Shown here in pieces: positions 59,760-64,000 of a stretch of 64,000 nucleotides of DNA; position 1 is the first letter of the stretch, and every line of letters starts with the position of its first letter. The notes below the pieces were generated by a model that ran no database searches, was not told where the DNA came from, and saw only the letters and a list, made by a program, of their open reading frames with translations. Source of the stretch: an uncultured Prevotellaceae bacterium (GTDB lineage Bacteria > Bacteroidota > Bacteroidia > Bacteroidales > Bacteroidaceae); NCBI GenBank assembly GCA_946415365.1, contig CAMKSE010000020.1, positions 1 to 64,000 of the forward strand, read 5' to 3'. The position numbers were made by a program, and so were the translations under genes.

Positions 59760-61937
59760 ATGCGAAGACTACACGCCATCATAACGATTGCCATTTCGGC
59801 CCTGCTGCTCATCAGCTGTGGGGCTGATCAGGCTATGAAGAAAGGTGACAAGTTCTACGCACTGGGAGAGTACTACGATGCCGCCGTACAATACAAGAAG
59901 GCCTACACCCAGACGCCAAACAAACAGAGGGCCTTGAAAGGACAGCGTGCACTGAAAGTGGCCGACTGTTACCGTCGCATACATTTCACCAGCAAGGCTA
60001 TCACCGCCTATCAGAATGCTGTTCGCTACAAACAGGATGACTCGTTGACCCATTTCTTCCTCGGTCAGCTGCAGATGAGAAACGGCAACTACCGCGAGGC
60101 GGAGAAGCAGTTCCTGATGGCCATCGACTCACTGCCCATAGATGATCCCCATCGGCAGATTGCGAAAAACAGTCTGACGGCTGCACGACAGGCACCGCAG
60201 TGGAAGAAGGATGGCTCGGCATACACCGTGAAGCGCATGGATCTCTTCAACTCGCGCCGTGCCGAATACTCCCCCATGCTCAACGGTGAGGAAAACGACC
60301 AGCTCTTTTTCTCCTCTACCCGTAATCAGGCACAGGGTGACGAATACAGTGGCATCACCGGCTCGAAGAATGCCGACATCTTCTGGGCACAAAAGGATGA
60401 CAAGGGCAAATGGGGTAAGCCTCAGACCATCGACTCAGAACTGAACTCCGCTCTCGACGAAGGTGCATGCTGCTTCTCGCCTGACGGGAAGACGATGTAT
60501 CTGACACAGTGCAAGACCGACCCCAATTATCCCCGATATGCCACCATTGCCGTGTCCAACCGTAGTGATGCCGCATGGAGCAAACCCACAGAACTGATCC
60601 TCTCAAAAGACACCCTCTCGAGTTTTGCCCATCCTGCGGTCTCTCCCGACGGTGAATGGCTCTATTTCGTCAGCGACATGCCTGGCGGTATGGGAGGATT
60701 TGACATCTGGCGTTGTCGCTTGCTCGACAACAACCAGCCGGGCAGCATAGAGAACCTCGGAGAGCCTGTCAACACCCCTGGCGACGAGATGTTCCCGACA
60801 TTCCGTCCCAATGGCGACCTCTATTTCTCTTCCGATGGTCATCCCGGCCTCGGTGGACTTGATATTTTCATTGCCAAACCCAACAACAAAGATTTATTAA
60901 CGACAACTGAAACAACCAAAACAACTCTATCCGCCTTTGGCGGAGGGACTCTCGCCAGTGGCGAGGAGAAAAAGTTGTCCAAGTTGTCTGAGTTGTCGTT
61001 AAAAATAGAGCATCCCGGCGTTCCGCTGAATTCCCAAGGCGACGATTTCGGAATGACCTTCGAGGGAAAGCGTAACCAAGGCTATTTCTGTTCCAACCGT
61101 GGCGACACAAAAGGCTATGACCACATCTATAGCTTCTATAACCCTGAGATTGTCCAGACGGTGAGGGGTTGGGTTTACGAACAGGACGGCTACGAACTAC
61201 CAGCGGCACAGGTGTATATGGTTGGTAATGACGGAACGAACCTGAAACTGAGCGTCAGGGGTGACGGTTCCTTCACTCAGGAGATCAAGCCCGGCGTTGA
61301 CTACGTGTTTCTCGCCACCTGCAAGGGATTCCTGAATCACCAGGAACAATTGCGTGCTGAGCCTGTCACCAAGTCAGAAGAATACGTGCTACAGTTCCCT
61401 CTGGCCAACATCTCCGCACCCGTACTGATCGAGAACATCTTCTTCGACTTCGACAAGGCCACGCTCCGTCCGGAGTCAGCCGCCGCCCTCGACAAGCTGG
61501 TGGTGATGATGAACGAGAATCCTAACATCACCATCGAACTCTCCTCACACACCGACTATAAAGGCTCCGACCAGTACAACGAAGGACTCTCCCAGCGACG
61601 TGCCGAGAGTGTGGTTAGCTATTTGATTGAACATGGCGTTCCTTCAGACCGTCTTACCCCAAAGGGCTATGGTGAAGGCAAGCCCAAGACCATCAAACGT
61701 AAGGTGGCAGAAAGATATGCGTTCCTCAAGGAGGGTGATGTGCTGACAGAAGAATACATCACCAAGCTTCCCGAGGAACAGCAGGAACAGTGCAACCAGT
61801 TGAACCGTCGCACTGAGTTTATAGTATTGAGGACAACTTATGGGCTGTTCGATACGGAAGGTAAACTAATACAAAAGCCACAGCCAAAAGAGCCACGACA
61901 GGATTCAGATTCAGATCAGCCGTCGGAGCTGTGGTAA
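59760..61937 (+). CDS. PorE-like TPR/propeller/OmpA lipoprotein, with in-frame palindromic insert
   Basis: 725 residues. Lipoprotein signal (LLLISCGA, Cys at residue 20), TPR-like helices (about 25-150), a PD40/WD40-like propeller (about 165-440), a carboxypeptidase-like regulatory domain (VRGWVYEQDGYELP, about 460-535) and an OmpA peptidoglycan-binding domain (IFFDFDKATLRPES, about 560-700). This layout is that of PorE, a periplasmic part of the type IX secretion system. A roughly 38-residue insert (60891-61010) splits the propeller. The 3' end overlaps a convergent gene by 119 bp. Confidence 0.87.
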   Translation: MRRLHAIITIAISALLLISCGADQAMKKGDKFYALGEYYDAAVQYKKAYTQTPNKQRALKGQRALKVADCYRRIHFTSKAITAYQNAVRYKQDDSLTHFFLGQLQMRNGNYREAEKQFLMAIDSLPIDDPHRQIAKNSLTAARQAPQWKKDGSAYTVKRMDLFNSRRAEYSPMLNGEENDQLFFSSTRNQAQGDEYSGITGSKNADIFWAQKDDKGKWGKPQTIDSELNSALDEGACCFSPDGKTMYLTQCKTDPNYPRYATIAVSNRSDAAWSKPTELILSKDTLSSFAHPAVSPDGEWLYFVSDMPGGMGGFDIWRCRLLDNNQPGSIENLGEPVNTPGDEMFPTFRPNGDLYFSSDGHPGLGGLDIFIAKPNNKDLLTTTETTKTTLSAFGGGTLASGEEKKLSKLSELSLKIEHPGVPLNSQGDDFGMTFEGKRNQGYFCSNRGDTKGYDHIYSFYNPEIVQTVRGWVYEQDGYELPAAQVYMVGNDGTNLKLSVRGDGSFTQEIKPGVDYVFLATCKGFLNHQEQLRAEPVTKSEEYVLQFPLANISAPVLIENIFFDFDKATLRPESAAALDKLVVMMNENPNITIELSSHTDYKGSDQYNEGLSQRRAESVVSYLIEHGVPSDRLTPKGYGEGKPKTIKRKVAERYAFLKEGDVLTEEYITKLPEEQQEQCNQLNRRTEFIVLRTTYGLFDTEGKLIQKPQPKEPRQDSDSDQPSELW
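60897..61002. repeat. 106-bp in-frame palindromic element in the PorE-like gene
   Basis: Perfect 12-bp terminal inverted repeats TTAACGACAACT (60897-60908) and AGTTGTCGTTAA (60991-61002). Inside are ACAAC words, a hairpin TCCGCC/GGCGGA (60930-60944), a second hairpin CTCGCC/GGCGAG (60951-60965), and inverted GTTGT words. The frame stays open and encodes Thr/Lys/Ser-rich residues. Confidence 0.85.
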
Positions 61938-62211
61938 GCAGCACCTCAAGACTCGTAAGGGCTGTCGACACCAGCACCATGATGCTCGCCTTCAGACTCT
62001 CCCATCCGCCAAAGACGAAGAACAGGCCCAGAGCCACCGCCACACAGAACAACGTCCAGAGTAGCGACAACCTGCGATTGACCGCCGACGGCTGCCGTTC
62101 CCTCTCAGCGATCCGGGCCATCACCTTTTCGGTGAAGCCGTTGTCTTCAATCTGCTGCTGGGCAGCCTGCTTGAAGAAATCCTCTATCATGATATTGTCT
62201 TTATCGGTCAT
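61819..62211 (-). CDS. DUF5056 membrane protein, sigma-linked
   Basis: 130 residues: a cytoplasmic part (MIEDFFKQAAQQQIEDNGFTEKVM) then two membrane helices (LWTLFCVAVALGLFFVFGG, VVALLAVAFVLVYLPY). Such DUF5056 genes follow ECF sigma factors in Bacteroidales and may act as anti-sigma factors. Its start overlaps the sigma stop by 11 bp. The last 40 codons overlap the 3' end of the convergent PorE-like gene. Confidence 0.75.
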   Translation of the reverse strand: MTDKDNIMIEDFFKQAAQQQIEDNGFTEKVMARIAERERQPSAVNRRLSLLWTLFCVAVALGLFFVFGGWESLKASIMVLVSTALTSLEVLLTTAPTADLNLNPVVALLAVAFVLVYLPYRTAHKLSSIL

Positions 62212-62740
62212 ATCCGTTTTCTTTTAAATAGTTAGCCATTTTTTCTTTTCCTCTCTTCAGGTGCGACTTGATGGTGTTCTCCGGAATACCCGTAATCTTG
62301 CTGATCTGCTCGATAGGATAGCCGTCGATAAGTTGCAGCGTGACACATGTCCGTTCGCTAGGCTTCAAGAGGGCAAGTGCCGCATAGACATCCATCTTCA
62401 GGTTAGAGTCGCCCGACGGTGATGACATCCTGACGGCAGCGGAAGCGTCGATGTCATCCGTCTGCTTCCGGGCCCGCACACTGTCATAGAAAACATTGTA
62501 TGCAATACGCATCAGCCAGGTGGAGAAGCTCGACATCCCACGGAACTTCGTGATGTTCACATAGGCCTTGATGAAGGTCTCCTGTGCCAGGTCGTCACTC
62601 AGTTGCTCGTCGCCCATCGTCTGGTTCAGGAAGAACCGGCGCACAGGTGACTGATACTTCCTGACAAGTTGGTCAAACGCCTTCTTGTTATGGAATACCG
62701 CCACCTGCGTCACGAGTGCTATGTCACTGAACTCCGCCAT
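62201..62740 (-). CDS. ECF-type RNA polymerase sigma factor
   Basis: 179 residues. Region 2 (NKKAFDQLVRKYQSPVRRFFLNQT, DDLAQETFIKAYVNI) and region 4 (LKPSERTCVTLQLIDGYPIEQISKITGIPENTIKSHLKRG) are intact. It is expected to direct stress or envelope gene expression, paired with the DUF5056 protein as a possible anti-sigma factor. Confidence 0.92.
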   Translation of the reverse strand: MAEFSDIALVTQVAVFHNKKAFDQLVRKYQSPVRRFFLNQTMGDEQLSDDLAQETFIKAYVNITKFRGMSSFSTWLMRIAYNVFYDSVRARKQTDDIDASAAVRMSSPSGDSNLKMDVYAALALLKPSERTCVTLQLIDGYPIEQISKITGIPENTIKSHLKRGKEKMANYLKENGYDR

Positions 62741-62750
62741 ACTTCTTTTG

Positions 62751-62875
62751 TTTATTGTTTAAAGTTTATTGTTTATAGCTGATTACTTCTATAGGCAGAT
62801 CACAATAGCGAAGATAATCATGAAGGGCTTGCAAGGTAATCATCTATAAACTATAAACCGTAAACTGTAAACAAA
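62751..62875. repeat. palindromic word element, core type A
   Basis: TTTATTGTTTAAAG words, then arms GTTTATAGCTGATTAC (62771-62786) and GTAATCATCTATAAAC (62836-62851) with one mismatch. The core GATTACTTCTATAGGCAG (62781-62798) is identical to 20352-20369. It lies between the PspC and sigma genes. Confidence 0.75.
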
Positions 62876-62878
62876 TTA

Positions 62879-63070
62879 CTAACATAACCTTTTCTCCGGC
62901 ATCACTAGCCACAGCACGATGTAGAAGATCAGTCCACAGAAGGCTGTAAAAAGTGTGAGGAAAGCGTAGGCGATACGCACCATTACGGGATCGAATTCGA
63001 AATATTCTGCGAGTCCGCCGCACACACCGGCTATGACTCTGTCGTTTGAACGCATCAATCTCTTGTTCAT
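62879..63070 (-). CDS. PspC domain protein
   Basis: 63 residues. It opens MNKRLMRSNDRVIAGVCGGLAEYF, the PspC signature, followed by one long hydrophobic region (PVMVRIAYAFLTLFTAFCG) and VLWLVMPEK. PspC domains act in envelope stress sensing. The start overlaps the preceding gene by 4 bp. Confidence 0.9.
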   Translation of the reverse strand: MNKRLMRSNDRVIAGVCGGLAEYFEFDPVMVRIAYAFLTLFTAFCGLIFYIVLWLVMPEKRLC

Positions 63071-63750
63071 AGTTCTGAATGGTTTGAATTGTTACTGTTG
63101 TTGTTCAAATTATTATCACACATAGAGTCGTTTCTCGGTTGGTCTGACCGTCTGGCGATGAACACCTTACCCAGACCGATGAAGAATACGAGTGCACCGA
63201 TTCCGAAGCCAATCTTTCCAGCCACGATGCCGAGGAAGATGGCCAGACCCACACCGAGGAATATCTGACGCATGCCACTCTGGTAGTCGTTCTTGTCCCA
63301 GTCATCCTCTTTTTCCTTCAGTATGTCATCCGGAATCTGCTGTCCGTTCTGTATGGCCATCTGGGCCAGCTTGTAACGTTCCCTGCGATTCTTGTTCACA
63401 AAGTAGAAGATGGTGATGATAATCAGCAGTGGGGCGATGAGGAAGATGATGACGATGGCTATGATACCGATGATCATGCCGGAATCAACCATACTGCTGA
63501 CGCCCTCGAGCACCTGCTTCACATCTTCTGCGTCACTGCCCGAATAGGAGGTTCTCCTGCGATAGGAGATGTACTTGTCGTCTTCTGCATCTTCGGCGGT
63601 AGTGTCAGAAAAGGCTTCGATTGCGTCCTTCTTGCTCTTAGAAGAGTCCACCTGCTCCGTACGTGGCGAATGGCGGTGTTTCTGTGCTGACGCCTCGGCA
63701 TTCATGCTGAGTGTGAGCACCATTGCGATTGAGATTAATAACTGTTTCAT
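63067..63750 (-). CDS. DUF6249-like membrane protein
   Basis: 227 residues with a signal peptide (MKQLLISIAMVLTLSMNAEASAQ), an acidic linker, one membrane helix at about 95-120 (GIIAIVIIFLIAPLLIIITIF), a short charged loop and a second hydrophobic stretch (FLGVGLAIFLGIVAGKIGFG). The layout matches DUF6249 proteins found in Bacteroidales PspC/sigma clusters. A promoter-like TATCTTTG lies at 63809-63816. Confidence 0.7.
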   Translation of the reverse strand: MKQLLISIAMVLTLSMNAEASAQKHRHSPRTEQVDSSKSKKDAIEAFSDTTAEDAEDDKYISYRRRTSYSGSDAEDVKQVLEGVSSMVDSGMIIGIIAIVIIFLIAPLLIIITIFYFVNKNRRERYKLAQMAIQNGQQIPDDILKEKEDDWDKNDYQSGMRQIFLGVGLAIFLGIVAGKIGFGIGALVFFIGLGKVFIARRSDQPRNDSMCDNNLNNNSNNSNHSEL

Positions 63751-63808
63751 ATCTGTATTGTTTTTGAATTTCTACACCTGTTTGACGAAAGAAATCATAA
63801 ATTAGTTG

Positions 63809-63816
63809 CAAAGATA
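63809..63816 (-). promoter_or_regulatory. promoter -7 element for the DUF6249-PspC genes
   Basis: TATCTTTG on the minus strand, 58 bp upstream of the DUF6249-like start. Confidence 0.45.
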
Positions 63817-63837
63817 GTGGTTTTTCCCATATTTTTT

Positions 63838-63845
63838 ATAATTTT
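63838..63845 (+). promoter_or_regulatory. promoter -7 element for the methyltransferase gene
   Basis: TAATTTTG on the plus strand, 11 bp before the preferred start at 63857. Confidence 0.45.
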
Positions 63846-63856
63846 GCATGCAAAAT

Positions 63857-64000
63857 ATGCAGTTACCAGAGGATTTCGTACGTCAGACGAGAACGATAAT
63901 GGGCGAAGAGCGCTTTATCCGCTTCATGGGAGCCTTCGAAGAAGAGGCTCCTGTCAGCATACGCCTCAATCCGGGTAAAGTGGAAGGAGGTAATCATAAT
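63857..64000 (+). CDS. rRNA cytosine-C5 methyltransferase (RsmF/NOL1-NOP2-Sun type), partial
   Basis: The 48 residues visible begin MQLPEDFVRQTRTIMGEERF and continue EEEAPVSIRLNPGK, which matches the start of RsmF-like 16S rRNA m5C methyltransferases. The rest lies off the right edge. An in-frame ATG at 63848 is also possible but lies too close to the promoter. Confidence 0.8.
   Translation, partial: MQLPEDFVRQTRTIMGEERFIRFMGAFEEEAPVSIRLNPGKVEGGNHN

Overview
The window reads as chromosomal DNA from a Bacteroidales bacterium, most like the Prevotella group. The reasons are: promoters of the Bacteroidetes form (TTG about 20 bp upstream of TAnnTTTG) in front of many genes; BspA-like leucine-rich-repeat surface proteins; a DUF4492-cydA-cydB cluster; a VirE-N/BT4734-type mobile protein; an HU-type protein followed by a 'smalltalk' micro-protein; and a TPR/propeller/OmpA protein resembling PorE of the type IX secretion system. 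No tRNA, rRNA gene, transposase, integrase or CRISPR array lies inside the window. The left edge appears to be the promoter and boxA leader of an rRNA operon reading off the window.

Layout. 1-3.8 kb: rRNA-operon leader, a Bax-inhibitor-1 family membrane protein and the lutABC lactate-oxidation operon. 3.8-12.3 kb: one tightly overlapping minus-strand operon, MATE exporter > cytidylate-kinase-like > YfcE phosphoesterase > 58-aa membrane peptide > rmlB > purT > acyltransferase > fdtA > FemAB-like GNAT > fdtB, probably making a dTDP-3-amino-sugar for surface polysaccharide. 12.3-21.6 kb: core genes (subtilisin-like protease, xseAB, outer-membrane protein, ilvE, DUF805, trmB, BspA-like protein, mrp). 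21.6-35 kb: accessory region. It holds a truncated M15 peptidase, a 924-aa VirE-N/helicase-like protein, about eight unrecognised small genes, HigBA-like and AbiEi/AbiEii toxin-antitoxin pairs, a WYL regulator, and an HU-like protein with a smalltalk peptide. 35-39.8 kb: a three-gene operon of a clan-CD (C13-like) protease, a secreted BspA-like protein and an unusual protein fusing an ECF-type sigma factor, one membrane helix and an outer-membrane beta-barrel. 39.8-45.9 kb: TolC, HlyD and two ABC-2 permeases with a coiled-coil membrane protein. 45.9-49.2 kb: DUF4492-cydAB. 49.2-57.6 kb: AsmA-like protein, zinc/cadmium P-type ATPase, sodium symporter, porin, metallophosphoesterase. 57.7-64 kb: topB, PorE-like lipoprotein, a sigma factor with its DUF5056 partner, PspC and DUF6249-like proteins, and the start of an rRNA cytosine methyltransferase.

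The most striking pattern is at the DNA level. Short locus-specific words of 6-10 bp are repeated in tandem, often as direct words, then a hairpin core, then the same words inverted. They sit between genes and also in frame inside genes: xseA (twice), trmB, the VirE-like gene, zntA, topB and the PorE-like gene. Three hairpin cores recur at distant sites. This looks like a dispersed palindromic repeat family that adds polar linkers to proteins. The other leading candidates for something new are the sigma-membrane-barrel fusion with its operon and the set of unrecognised small genes around the VirE-like protein.
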